From Actinospineispora spinosispora DSM 44797 (GTDB lineage Bacteria > Actinomycetota > Actinomycetes > Mycobacteriales > Pseudonocardiaceae), in NCBI RefSeq assembly GCF_000429025.1, contig NZ_AUBB01000028.1:62001-126000 (forward strand): 64,000 nt of DNA, in the 5' to 3' direction. Positions 53,229 through 62,662 of this stretch are shown here, in pieces. The notes below the pieces were generated by a model that saw nothing but the letters and a program-made list of their open reading frames with translations, ran no database searches and was not told the DNA's origin. Within the stretch, counting starts at the first letter, position 1. Each line of letters starts with the position of its first letter. Position numbers and translations under genes: made by a program.

Positions 53229-54169
53229 CGGTCCCGGCGGATCTTGCGCAGGCCGAGGCGGGCGCGGCCGCGTGGGCGTTCGCCGTTGGGTTCGCTCCGG
53301 CGGCGTCCGTTGAGCGCGCCGGCGCCGCGCAGCGCCACGCCGGCGACCCTGCGGCGTAGCGCGGGCCGGACCCCGCCGGGGCGGGTACCGCGCAACGCAC
53401 GGACCGCGGCCCGGCGCTGACGTGCCGCGACGTACCAGGCCTCGGGGTGGCGGGCCAGCCAGCGGTACCGGTACACCGAGTACGGAAGGTGCACCAGGTA
53501 GATCACCATCGCCACGATGAGTGCCAGTACCGGCAGTGTGATCAGCAGTGCGGCCGCGAGCCCGACCAGCACCAGCAGCGGCGCGATGAACTGTGGCGGT
53601 ACCCGGATCGTCTTCATCGACAGGGTGTGCAGCCGGCTGATCATCAGGCCGGCGGTCAGCACCATCCAGATGCCGACCACGACCGGCGACGACCACGGGC
53701 CGGGGCCGAACTGCATGTCCAGCAGCAGCGGCAGCACAGCGACCAGTGCCGCGGCGGGCGCGGGGACGCCGACGAAGAACTCCTTCGCGTACGGCGGCTG
53801 CTCGGTGTCGTCCAGCAGTGTGTTGAACCTGGCCAGGCGCAACGCCGCGCACACCGCGAACACCAGCGTGACGACCCAGCCGAGCCGGTTGCCGTCCATG
53901 CACCACACGTAGAGCACAAGCGCGGGCGCGACGCCGAAGGACACGCAGTCGGCGAGCGAGTCCAGCTCCGCGCCCATCTTGCTGGTGGCGTCCAGCAACC
54001 GGGCGATGCGGCCGTCGAGGCTGTCCAGGATGGCGGCGGCACCGAGGGCGGCGATGCTCAGGTCGAAGTGCCCGGACAGCGCGAACTGCACCGCCGACAG
54101 ACCGGAGCACAACGCGAGCACGGTGACGGCGTTCGGCAGCAGCCGCACACCCCTGTTGCCATTGGCCAC
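53225..54169 (-). CDS. pssA: CDP-diacylglycerol-serine O-phosphatidyltransferase
   Basis: A 314-residue integral membrane enzyme making phosphatidylserine from CDP-diacylglycerol and serine. The CDP-alcohol phosphatidyltransferase motif DGxxARx8GxxxDxxxD is complete at D52-G53, A56-R57, G66, D70 and D74. About eight hydrophobic segments follow, and the tail is basic and ends ARLGLRKIRRDR as in mycobacterial PssA. The GTG at 54169 is the best start, 5 bp after the psd stop. Psd then decarboxylates its product to phosphatidylethanolamine. Confidence 0.92.
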   Translation of the reverse strand: MANGNRGVRLLPNAVTVLALCSGLSAVQFALSGHFDLSIAALGAAAILDSLDGRIARLLDATSKMGAELDSLADCVSFGVAPALVLYVWCMDGNRLGWVVTLVFAVCAALRLARFNTLLDDTEQPPYAKEFFVGVPAPAAALVAVLPLLLDMQFGPGPWSSPVVVGIWMVLTAGLMISRLHTLSMKTIRVPPQFIAPLLVLVGLAAALLITLPVLALIVAMVIYLVHLPYSVYRYRWLARHPEAWYVAARQRRAAVRALRGTRPGGVRPALRRRVAGVALRGAGALNGRRRSEPNGERPRGRARLGLRKIRRDR

Positions 54170-54174
54170 GATGG

Positions 54175-54894
54175 TCAGCCCGTCTGGGTACCGTTGGGAA
54201 GCTCTGCGAGGACCGTCTCGCCGCCGATCGTGCGCTGCCCGGCCTCGACCAGCAGTCGCGCCCCGGCCGGCAGGTAGGTGTCGACCCGCGAACCGAAGCG
54301 GATCAGGCCGTAGGTCTCGCCCGCCGCCACCTCGGAGCCTTCGACGACCTCGCACACGATCCGCCGCGCGAGCAGCCCGGCGATCTGGATCACCGCTACC
54401 TGGCTGCCGTCGGTGCCGCGCAGCAGCATCGAGTTGCGTTCGTTGTCCTCACTGGCCTTGTCGAGGTCCGCGGAGAGGAACTTGCCCGGCCGGTACACGA
54501 GCCGCTCGACCCGGCTGTCGTACGGGATGCGCTGCACGTGCACGTCCAGCACGGACAGGAACACACTGACCCGGGGCAGCTTGACGTCCGGGAGCTCCAG
54601 CTCGACCGGCGGTGTGCACTCGTCGACGATCGCCACCGTGCCGTCGGCCGGCGCCACGATCACTCCGGGGCGAGTGGGGGTGACCCGGATCGGTTCGCGG
54701 AAGAACGCCGCGACGGCCGCGGTGGCGGCGATCCCGAGCCCGGTTCCCCTGCCGGTGACCAGCCGCGCCAGGAGCGCGGCCGCCCCGACGCCCGCGACGA
54801 TCGGTCTTCCGCCCGGATGCATCGGCGGGATCGCCTCGCGGACCAGCCCCGCGATGTGGCTCAGGTGGTTCGGATTGTTCTCGATGCTGGCCAT
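54175..54894 (-). CDS. psd: Phosphatidylserine decarboxylase (Psd-B type)
   Basis: A 239-residue pyruvoyl enzyme. It is made as a proenzyme and cleaves itself at the G201-S202 bond in RFGSRVD to form the pyruvoyl cofactor. Other family features are the membrane-associating region (residues ~30-65) and FREPIRVTPTRPGVIVAPADG. It stands directly upstream of pssA in the same operon and makes phosphatidylethanolamine. The order matches M. tuberculosis psd-pssA. Confidence 0.94.
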   Translation of the reverse strand: MASIENNPNHLSHIAGLVREAIPPMHPGGRPIVAGVGAAALLARLVTGRGTGLGIAATAAVAAFFREPIRVTPTRPGVIVAPADGTVAIVDECTPPVELELPDVKLPRVSVFLSVLDVHVQRIPYDSRVERLVYRPGKFLSADLDKASEDNERNSMLLRGTDGSQVAVIQIAGLLARRIVCEVVEGSEVAAGETYGLIRFGSRVDTYLPAGARLLVEAGQRTIGGETVLAELPNGTQTG

Positions 54895-54998
54895 CGGCGT
54901 GCTTCGGGCCTCCGCGTAGACGGTAGTCGTTGGCTGAACCCTAGAGGACTGTCCTCATACTCTTCCGGCCCGGCGTCTCGCGGCCCCGGGTCCGGGCC

Positions 54999-55097
54999 GT
55001 CCCCGCTGGCTCAGCTGTGTTTCGCGGGGTGCAGTGGTTGTCCCCGCTGGCTCAGCTGTGTGTCGCGGGGTGCAGTGGTTGTCCCCGCTGGCCATCC
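54999..55097. repeat. 41-bp tandem repeat, 2.4 copies
   Basis: GTCCCCGCTGGCTCAGCTGT starts at 54999 and again at 55040; the 41-bp units differ at one base. A partial third copy starts at 55081 (GTCCCCGCTGG). It lies in the 1.1-kb gene-free region between psd and moeA. Confidence 0.9.
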
Positions 55098-55102
55098 AGT
55101 GT

Positions 55103-55215
55103 CTTGGCGTGGTCGGGCGGTATCAACCCCCGGCTGACGCCGGCCTCGCGCTGGTTCCTGGTTGCGCGGGTTCGGGGGCGAGGTTTCAGGGTTGACACCA
55201 CCCGACCACGCCAAG
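55103..55215. repeat. 27-bp inverted repeat with 59-bp spacer
   Basis: CTTGGCGTGGTCGGGCGG (start of the left arm, 55103-55129) pairs with CCACCCGACCACGCCAAG (end of the right arm, 55189-55215), with two mismatches over 27 bases. It could form a stem-loop RNA or mark a small repeat element. No gene lies within. Confidence 0.8.
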
Positions 55216-55359
55216 TGCGGGCCAGGATCGCGGGGACGGGGGCAGTCTGCGCGCCCTTCCGGGCACGGCTGCGCCGCGCCCCAGTGAGGTGCACGGGTCG
55301 CACTGGCGGGGTCACGAGGAGGCGCCCCATCAGCCCGACCAGCCTCACCCGTCACATCT

Positions 55360-55650
55360 CGCAGAGCTTCGTGCTGCGTCGCAGATGATCCAACATCTGC
55401 GACACGACACAACGCTCTGCGAAGTGCCCCAGCCACAACGAACCCAGCCACGGCTGAGTTGGCTCCGCGAGTCTCCGAAGGAGTTCCGGCGAAGGCCGGG
55501 CAGTGAATGTCCGCTACCAGGCTCCCAACCCTGACGGCGGCTCCCAGGGCGACAACAAGCGCGCGCCCAACCGAGGAACGAGGTTTGTTTTTCTGGGAGC
55601 ACCCCAGCGAGCGCCAGCGAGCCGGGGTGGTCACAGAAAAACTCCGCGCG
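55360..55650. repeat. Four-copy repeat family, copy 1
   Basis: From the left: a stem-loop (CGCAGAG...CTCTGCG), then GGCTCCGCGAGTCTCCGAAG, GAGTTCCGGCGAAGGCCGG, TGAATGTCCGC, CAACAAGCGCGCGCCC, TTTTTCTGGGAGCACCCCAG and TCACAGAAAAACTCCGCGCG. The last two blocks form an imperfect hairpin. Similar copies are at 57627 (same orientation) and at 59723 and 61690 (reversed). Confidence 0.88.
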
Positions 55651-55980
55651 AAAAAGGCCAGAAAAAAGGCCGGGGCCGTCATCCCCCGAGACGACGACCC
55701 CGGCCGTGGAACCGCTCGTCCGCTCCCCAGCGACAAGCGGTAGGTCTGTGGCCAGTGACTGGAACTCACTGCGTGCGCAAAGTATTCCCGAGCGTCCGCT
55801 CGGTGGTCCAGAGAGATCGGGCTAGATTCTCAGTAGTTGGACCATTTGGCGGAACGCTCTTACTGGTATTGACGTCCGGGACGCTCTCCGCGTTGCATCA
55901 GAGCAGAGTGATGTGCGTCACGCTCGGTTGAACGGTCATCAGCTGCGCGCCGTACAGTGACCGGCTGCTCACCGACGGTG
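55651..55980. other. Intergenic, no gene recognised
   Basis: About 330 bp between repeat copy 1 and the end of moeA. It contains short inverted sequences (CAGTGACTGGAACTCACTG) and AT-richer stretches, but no supported gene, operator or RNA. Confidence 0.5.
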
Positions 55981-57210
55981 TCAGCCGTCGAGCAACCAGA
56001 CGTCGACCATCGTGTGCTGTTCGTGCAGGTCGTGGTCCGAGGGCAGGTCGATCAGGCAGTCGGCTCTGGCCATCGAGGACAGCAGGTGGGAGCCGGGGCC
56101 GCCGATCGTTCGCACGGTGCCGGTCTTCGCGTCCAGCTCGCCCCTGCGGAACTGCCGCTTGCCGGGCGGCGAGTGCAGGGTCTCGTCGAGACGGGCGCTG
56201 ATGACCGCGCGCTCCGGGTACGGGTGGCCCATCGCGGCGCGCAGCGCGGGCCGGACGAACACCTCGAAGGACAGCTGGGAGCTGACCGGGTTGCCGGGCA
56301 GTGTCACGACGGGGATGTCACCGACGCCGGTGAGGCGCCCGGCACCCTGGGGTCCGCCCGGCTGCATGGCGACCCTGACGAACTCGACGCCGCGGTCGGC
56401 CAGCGCGTCCTTGACGACCTCGTACGCGCCCGCGCTGACCCCGCCCGAGGTGAGGATCAGGTCGACGGTGCCGGCCGAGGCGATCCGCTCCTCGAGTGTG
56501 GCGAGGAAGCGGGGGACGTCGTCCGGTACGAACTGCAGTCGTTCGGCGCGGCCACCTGCCTCGGTGACCGACGCGGCCAGCATCGTGCCGTTGGACTCGT
56601 AGATCTGGCCGTGCCGCAGCGGCTGTCCCGGCGCGACCAGCTCGGTGCCGGTCGAGAGCACCAGCACCGTCGGGGGCCGCCGGACCGGCAGCGTCGCGGC
56701 GCCCACCGCGGAGGCCAGACCGAGCTGCACGGGGCCGAGCACGGAGCCCGCCCGCAGCACGACCGTGCCCTCCGCGACGTCCTCGCCGCGCCTGCGCAGA
56801 TGGTTGCCGGCCGAAGGCGCGGCGTCGATGCGCACCGTCTCCGTGCCGCCGTCGGTGTCCTCGACCTTCACCACGGTGTCCGCGCCTGGCGGCATCGCGG
56901 CGCCGGTCATGATCCGGTGCGCCGTGCCGGGCTGCAGCGGCGGCGAGTCGGTGCGGCCGGCCGGGATGTCCTCGGCGACCGGCAGCCGCACCGGCCGCTC
57001 GGGAGAGGCGCCGGCGATGTCAGCCGCGCGCACCGCGTAACCGTCCATCGCGGAGTTGTCGAACGGGGGCAGCGGGATCGTCGTGACCAGATCTTCGGCG
57101 AGCACCAGGCCGAGCGCGTCGGCGAGCGGCCGGTCCTGCGCCTCGGTGGGTGACAGCAGCGCGGCGACGACGGCGCGGTGCTCCTCGACGGTTCTGAGCG
57201 CTTTACTCAC
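55981..57210 (-). CDS. moeA: Molybdopterin molybdotransferase
   Basis: A 409-residue MoeA protein that inserts molybdate into adenylylated molybdopterin. The N-terminal PPFDNSAMDGYAV, HRIMTGAAMPPGAD, the MoaB/Mog-like GTELVAPG, LTSGGVSAGAYE and VVTLPGNPVS are all present. The GTG at 57210 is chosen because CAGGAT lies six bases upstream, a leaderless pattern. It is moeA2-like by position between psd/pssA and groEL, as in M. tuberculosis. Confidence 0.92.
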   Translation of the reverse strand: MSKALRTVEEHRAVVAALLSPTEAQDRPLADALGLVLAEDLVTTIPLPPFDNSAMDGYAVRAADIAGASPERPVRLPVAEDIPAGRTDSPPLQPGTAHRIMTGAAMPPGADTVVKVEDTDGGTETVRIDAAPSAGNHLRRRGEDVAEGTVVLRAGSVLGPVQLGLASAVGAATLPVRRPPTVLVLSTGTELVAPGQPLRHGQIYESNGTMLAASVTEAGGRAERLQFVPDDVPRFLATLEERIASAGTVDLILTSGGVSAGAYEVVKDALADRGVEFVRVAMQPGGPQGAGRLTGVGDIPVVTLPGNPVSSQLSFEVFVRPALRAAMGHPYPERAVISARLDETLHSPPGKRQFRRGELDAKTGTVRTIGGPGSHLLSSMARADCLIDLPSDHDLHEQHTMVDVWLLDG

Positions 57211-57325
57211 ACCCGCATCCTGCCCTCCCGGGCTCCCGAAGTCTGGGACGAGGGTCTGGGAAGGGGCCTGATTTCTGGGTAGCGTCGATCGCGGTTTGTC
57301 GGGCAAACAAATCGGGAGGATGGTC

Positions 57326-57529
57326 GTGGCTCAGGGCACGGTCAAGTGGTTCAACTCGGAGAAGGGTTACGGCTTCATCGCCACCGACGGCGGGCCGGAC
57401 GTCTTCGTCCACTACAGCGCGATCGAGATGGACGGGTTCCGGACGCTCGACGAGGGCGACCGGGTGACGTTCGAGACGACGGCGGGCCGCGACGGCCGAA
57501 GCCAGGCCGAGTCGGTCAAGCGCTTGTAG
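57326..57529 (+). CDS. Cold-shock protein (CspA family)
   Basis: A 67-residue OB-fold RNA/DNA chaperone. RNP1 (KGYGFI) and RNP2 (VFVHYSAI) are intact after AQGTVKWFN. The GTG at 57326 is preferred: GGGAGGA ends five bases before it, whereas the ATG at 57320 overlaps that ribosome-binding site. A strong stem-loop follows the stop. It is transcribed alone, divergent from moeA. Confidence 0.93.
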   Translation: MAQGTVKWFNSEKGYGFIATDGGPDVFVHYSAIEMDGFRTLDEGDRVTFETTAGRDGRSQAESVKRL

Positions 57530-57543
57530 AGAGGGCCACGAAC

Positions 57544-57580
57544 ACGAGGGGCCGGACCGCCAACGGTACGGCCCCTCGTT
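57544..57580 (+). terminator. Terminator of the cold-shock gene
   Basis: ACGAGGGGCC (57544-57553) pairs with GGCCCCTCGT (57570-57579), and ACCG/CGGT closes an inner CCAA loop. The stem is strong; the following T-tract is short, as usual in high-GC actinobacteria. Confidence 0.7.
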
Positions 57581-57626
57581 CGCGAACAACCGTCGAGTAT
57601 GTCAATCCGCCCAAGTCAGGCCTGAC

Positions 57627-57848
57627 CAACCCAGCAACAGCACAGTCGGCTCCGCGAGTCTCCGAAGGAGTTCCGGCGAAGGCCGGCGTAGTGAATGTCC
57701 GCAACCAGGCTCCCAGGCCGGGCGGCAGCTCCCATGGCGACAACAAGCGCGCGCCCGGCGACGAAGGAGCTTGTTTTTCTGGGAGTACCCCAGCGAGCGA
57801 AGCGAGCCGGGGTGGTCACAGAAAAACTCCGCGCGGAACAGGCCCAAG
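57627..57848. repeat. Four-copy repeat family, copy 2
   Basis: Same orientation as copy 1: GGCTCCGCGAGTCTCCGAAG, GAGTTCCGGCGAAGGCCGG, TGAATGTCCGCAACCAGGCT, CAACAAGCGCGCGCCCGGCG, TTTTTCTGGGAGTACCCCAG and TCACAGAAAAACTCCGCGCG. It lacks the outer stem-loop module of copies 1 and 3. It lies between the cold-shock terminator and the groEL promoter, ending 13 bp before the first CIRCE. Confidence 0.88.
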
Positions 57849-57860
57849 GGGCCCAGCTTG

Positions 57861-57887
57861 CTTGCACTCGGAGGGGGAGAGTGCTAG
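57861..57887. promoter_or_regulatory. CIRCE element 1 (HrcA operator)
   Basis: CTTGCACTC-N9-GAGTGCTAG differs little from the consensus TTAGCACTC-N9-GAGTGCTAA, and eight of nine arm pairs are complementary. It lies 130 bp upstream of groEL and is the binding site for the heat-shock repressor HrcA. Confidence 0.9.
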
Positions 57888-57894
57888 ACACGGA

Positions 57895-57923
57895 CCTGGC
57901 ACTCGATACCTGTGAGTGCCAGG
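57895..57923. promoter_or_regulatory. CIRCE element 2 (HrcA operator)
   Basis: CCTGGCACTC-N9-GAGTGCCAGG has perfect 10-base arms with the CIRCE spacing, 34 bp downstream of element 1 (about three helical turns). Two HrcA dimers could bind on the same DNA face. Confidence 0.88.
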
Positions 57924-57935
57924 TCGGGTCAGTGA

Positions 57936-59648
<1,713 letters not shown>

Positions 59649-59682
59649 GTCCAGCTCTCACCTAGCACGACCCGCACGTCCG

Positions 59683-59724
59683 ACAGGGCGGTCCCGGTTC
59701 GCCGGGGCCGCCCTGTTTGTTTGG
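59683..59724 (+). terminator. Intrinsic terminator of groEL
   Basis: ACAGGGCGGTCCCGG (59683-59697) pairs with CCGGGGCCGCCCTGT (59702-59716) across a TTCG tetraloop and is followed by TTGTTTGG. Stem, stable loop and T-rich tail make this a convincing rho-independent terminator. Confidence 0.88.
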
Positions 59725-60026
59725 CCTGTTTCGCGCGCGGTATTTTTCTGTGACCACCCCGGCTCGCGTAAACGCTCGCTGGGGTACTTCCAGAAAAAAA
59801 GGCTCGGGGACTCGCCCGGGCGCGCGCTTGTGGCCGACTGGGGAGCCGCCGACGGAGTCGGCGACGTTGGTTGCGGACATTCACTGCCCGGCCCTCGCCG
59901 GAACTCCTTCGGAGACTCGCGGAGCCGGCTTAGCCGTGGTCGGGGTTGGGCTGGTGGGGCGACTTTGCACGCCTTGGTGCTGCGTCGCACATGTCCGGAC
60001 GTGTGCGACGCAGCACGACGGTGTGC
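59723..60026. repeat. Four-copy repeat family, copy 3 (reversed)
   Basis: Reverse orientation to copies 1 and 2: TTTTTCTGTGACCACCCCGG, CCAGAAAAAAAGGCTCGGGG, GGGCGCGCGCTTGTGGCCGA, GCGGACATTCA, CCGGAACTCCTTCGGAGACT and CGCGGAGCCGGCTTAGCCGT. It ends in a strong stem-loop (GTGCTGCGTCGCACA/TGTGCGACGCAGCAC, 59970-60016). It starts at the end of the groEL terminator. Confidence 0.88.
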
Positions 60027-60066
60027 ACAGTGGCCCGAGGCGTCACCGGGGTGACTGGTGAGGTGA

Positions 60067-61047
60067 TCACGGATAGAGGGACGCGGTGGCCGCGGCACGC
60101 CTAGACAAAGCCGCGAGCAGTTCGGCGGGCGAAAGAGCCTCCGCATGAGGGCTCAGGCCCCACACGACGTGTTCGGCGTGCCCAAGGTCGGCGAACTCCA
60201 GGTCGACCACGAGCCAGCCCGGCACGTCGTCGTGCGTCGCGGTCCTGCCGAGGGCGGTGCGGGTCAGTTCTTCGAGACGGTCGGTGCGGACCCGCACCCT
60301 GGCCGCGGTGCTGCGCAGGCGGGCCCGGAAGTCGGACTGGCGGCGTTGCCACAGCTGGGCCAGGTCGATGCCGGTCGGGCGGTGAGCGGGTTCGTCCTCC
60401 TCGACCGCCTCGACGATCCGCGACACGCGGTAGGTGCGGTCGGCGCCGTCGTGCAGCGCCAGCAGATACCAGCGGCCGGCCGCGCTCACCAGGCCGAGCG
60501 GGTCGACCACCCGCCAGGTCAGCTCCGGTTCCGGGTCGCGGGGGCGCGTCGGGTAGCGGATGCGCAGCCGGGTGCCCGCGAACACCGCGCGCTGCACGAT
60601 CGCCAACGGCGGCTCTGGCTCCGTCGGCGGGGACACCGTGCGTCTGGTCCAGCCGCCGCTCTTCGGGTCGACCAGGACCCGGCCGGCCGCCTCGGTGGCC
60701 CCTGGGCGGGTGCTGGCGGGCAGCGCGGCCACGACCTTGCGGATGGCCGACGCGAACGCCGGTCCCAGCCCCAGTGCCTCCGGAGTGGCGCTGGACTGCG
60801 CGGTCAGCAGCGCGACCGCCTCGTCGGGGGTCAGGCCGGTCAGGTCGGTGGAGAAGCCGGGCAGCAGGGCGAAACCACCGTCTCGGCCGCGTTCGGCGTA
60901 CACCGGGATGCCGGCGGCGGACAGGGCGTCGATGTCGCGCAGCACCGTGCGGGTCGACACCTCCAGCTCCGAGGCGAGCGTCGCGGCGGTCAGCCGACCC
61001 CGGGCGCGCAGCAACAGCACCAGGGACAGCAGGCGGTCGGCGCGCAT
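60067..61047 (-). CDS. WYL-domain transcriptional regulator
   Basis: A 326-residue regulator. A DeoR-like winged helix-turn-helix fills residues ~1-60 (LASELEVSTRTVLRDIDALS), and the C-terminal WYL domain (~140-310) contains GRWYLLALHDGADRTYRVSR. WYL domains sense nucleic-acid or nucleotide-like ligands in some regulators. ATG 61047 is preferred to an upstream start that would run across the operator. It is divergent from the DinB-like gene, with a perfect 10-5-10 palindrome between them, so autoregulation and control of that gene are likely. Confidence 0.9.
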   Translation of the reverse strand: MRADRLLSLVLLLRARGRLTAATLASELEVSTRTVLRDIDALSAAGIPVYAERGRDGGFALLPGFSTDLTGLTPDEAVALLTAQSSATPEALGLGPAFASAIRKVVAALPASTRPGATEAAGRVLVDPKSGGWTRRTVSPPTEPEPPLAIVQRAVFAGTRLRIRYPTRPRDPEPELTWRVVDPLGLVSAAGRWYLLALHDGADRTYRVSRIVEAVEEDEPAHRPTGIDLAQLWQRRQSDFRARLRSTAARVRVRTDRLEELTRTALGRTATHDDVPGWLVVDLEFADLGHAEHVVWGLSPHAEALSPAELLAALSRRAAATASLYP

Positions 61048-61066
61048 GGCCGGAATTCTCTCCCAG

Positions 61067-61091
61067 ATATACGACAGGAGATGTCGTATAT
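61067..61091. promoter_or_regulatory. Perfect 25-bp operator between WYL regulator and divergent gene
   Basis: ATATACGACA-GGAGA-TGTCGTATAT has fully complementary 10-base arms. It sits 20 bp from the WYL start and 19 bp from the ATG at 61110, in an AT-rich gap containing likely -10 hexamers for both genes. The WYL protein is the obvious ligand. Confidence 0.75.
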
Positions 61092-61109
61092 AGGCGACAT
61101 GCTTCTCCC

Positions 61110-61688
61110 ATGACACAGCAGACCGATCCCCGACCCCTCTACCGCGACGCGCTGACCTGGGTCCGCGGCCTCATCGAGAACGTCAAGACCGACCAGTTCA
61201 GCCTCCCCACGCCCTGCCCCGAGTTCGACACCCGCGTCATGCTCGGTCACCTGGTGACCGTCGTCGAGCGCAGCAGGGTCGTCGGCGAAGGCGGGTCGGC
61301 GTTCTCCATCCCTCTGGTGACCGAGGAGGTACCGGGCGACGACTGGGCCTCGGCGTTCGGCGACTCGGTCGAGAAGATGCTGTCGGTGTGGTCGGACGAC
61401 GGCCTGCTCGACACGACGGTCACCGTTCCGTGGGGCACCATGCCCGGACGCGCGGCGCTGTGGGGTTACCTCGACGAAGCGCTGGTACACGGCTGGGACC
61501 TGGCGATCGCCACCGGCCAGGACCCGGAAGGACCCGCCGAGGCTTCCGAGGCGGCGCTGGCGGTGTTCACACAGGTCCTCCCGGCCGAGCCCCGCGGTGG
61601 CGACGTGCCGTTCGGCCCGCCGGTGGACCCGGCGCCGAGCGCCGGCCCGACCGAGCGCCTCGCCAACTGGGTCGGCCACCGGCGTTAG
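61110..61688 (+). CDS. TIGR03086/maleylpyruvate isomerase N-domain (DinB-like) protein
   Basis: A 192-residue helical-bundle protein of the DinB-like metal-binding superfamily. TPCPEFDTRVMLGHLVTVVE and the internal EALVHGWDLAIATGQD supply conserved histidine, aspartate and cysteine positions typical of TIGR03086 proteins. The family includes mycothiol-dependent isomerases and transferases; the substrate is unknown. Its divergent WYL regulator and shared operator suggest an inducible detoxification function. Confidence 0.85.
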   Translation: MTQQTDPRPLYRDALTWVRGLIENVKTDQFSLPTPCPEFDTRVMLGHLVTVVERSRVVGEGGSAFSIPLVTEEVPGDDWASAFGDSVEKMLSVWSDDGLLDTTVTVPWGTMPGRAALWGYLDEALVHGWDLAIATGQDPEGPAEASEAALAVFTQVLPAEPRGGDVPFGPPVDPAPSAGPTERLANWVGHRR

Positions 61689-61689
61689 T

Positions 61690-61925
61690 CTGGGCCTGTC
61701 TCGCGCGGAGTTTTTCTGTGACCACCCCGGCTCGCGCAAGCGCTCGCTGGGGTGCTCCCAGAAAAACAAGCCTCGTTCCTCGGTTGAGCGCGCGCTTGTT
61801 GTCCCCTTGAGAGCCGCCCTGGTCGTCGGCGAGGTTGGTTGCGGACATTCAGTACGCCGGCCTTCGCCGGAACTCCTTCGGAGACTCGCGGAGCCGGCTT
61901 TGCCGTGGCTAGGTTGGGTGGTCTT
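61690..61925. repeat. Four-copy repeat family, copy 4 (reversed)
   Basis: GGGCCTGTCTCGCGCGGAGT, TTTTTCTGTGACCACCCCGG, GCAAGCGCTCGCTGGGGTGC, CCCAGAAAAACAAGCCTCGT, GAGCGCGCGCTTGTTGTCCC, GTTGGTTGCGGACATTCAGT and CCGGAACTCCTTCGGAGACT follow one another. It begins right after the DinB-like stop. A shorter echo (GCGGAGCCGACTCGGCCGTG) lies at ~61937-61956. Confidence 0.88.
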
Positions 61926-61976
61926 GTTCGGGGCCTTGCGGAGCCGACTCGGCCGTGGCCGGCTGGACGGAACGGT

Positions 61977-62567
61977 TCAGTCTTCCAGGGGCATGAGGAT
62001 CCAGCAGGCCAGATAGACGATCAGGCCGACGCCGAAGCCGAGCAGGACCGCCACGATCAGGCCGAGGCGGAGCCACAGCGGGTCGATGCCGAGCGTCTTG
62101 GCGAAGCCCCCGCACACGCCGCTGATCATCTTGTCGTCCTTGCTGCGCCGCAGCTTCGTGGACAGCAAGTCGGGCGTCGGCGGGGCGGCCGTCGTCGCGT
62201 CGTCCGAGGCCGTGCCAGCGGTGAGCTCGGGCGTGGGGACGGCCGGCTTGGCCGAGGGAGGTGTGGCCGGGTGGAGGACATCGGTGGGCGAGTCGTCCCG
62301 GGACACGCCGTCCGACGGCGGCGTCGGGGACACCTCGGTGGTCGGGCCGTCGTCCCCGGTGCTGCTCGGCAGCTGCGCGATCGGGCTGTCGGCCTCCTCG
62401 GTGGCCGGCAGCTGGGTGGTGGGGCTGTCGTCGACGGTGGGCAGCCGCGTCGTCGGGCTGCTGTCGTCGTCGGTCCTCGGCAGGACCTCGGTGCTCGCCT
62501 CGGTCGTGGACCCGGTGTCGGTGTCTGTGGCCTGTTTCGGGCCGGTGGTCGTGGCTGTCTCGTCCAT
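61977..62567 (-). CDS. PspC-domain membrane protein with long acidic N-terminus
   Basis: A 196-residue protein. Residues ~1-125 are disordered and rich in Thr, Asp, Pro and Ser (TDDDSSPTTRLP-like repeats); the C-terminal PspC domain (~130-196) has RSKDDKMISGVCGGFAKTLG followed by a membrane helix (LIVAVLLGFGVGLIVYLACW). PspC proteins sense or respond to membrane stress. The repeated PTTxLP units resemble substrates of serine/threonine kinases. The ATG at 62567 is chosen over an in-frame GTG at 62573. Confidence 0.85.
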   Translation of the reverse strand: MDETATTTGPKQATDTDTGSTTEASTEVLPRTDDDSSPTTRLPTVDDSPTTQLPATEEADSPIAQLPSSTGDDGPTTEVSPTPPSDGVSRDDSPTDVLHPATPPSAKPAVPTPELTAGTASDDATTAAPPTPDLLSTKLRRSKDDKMISGVCGGFAKTLGIDPLWLRLGLIVAVLLGFGVGLIVYLACWILMPLED

Positions 62568-62662
62568 GACCACCAGCGTGCTCGGCGACGCGCGCCGGCA
62601 CCTCAGGGCCGCACCCCGGTCCCTCCCTGACCGGGCACCCCGGCTCGGTCAGGGGGAACGGC

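Noticed and set aside
55503..55931. 142-codon plus-strand gene in the psd-moeA gap
   Set aside because: The frame is mostly repeat copy 1; the equivalent frame is not maintained in the other three copies.
57616..57891. 91-codon minus-strand gene upstream of groEL
   Set aside because: It lies entirely in repeat copy 2 and the first CIRCE element and is not conserved among repeat copies.
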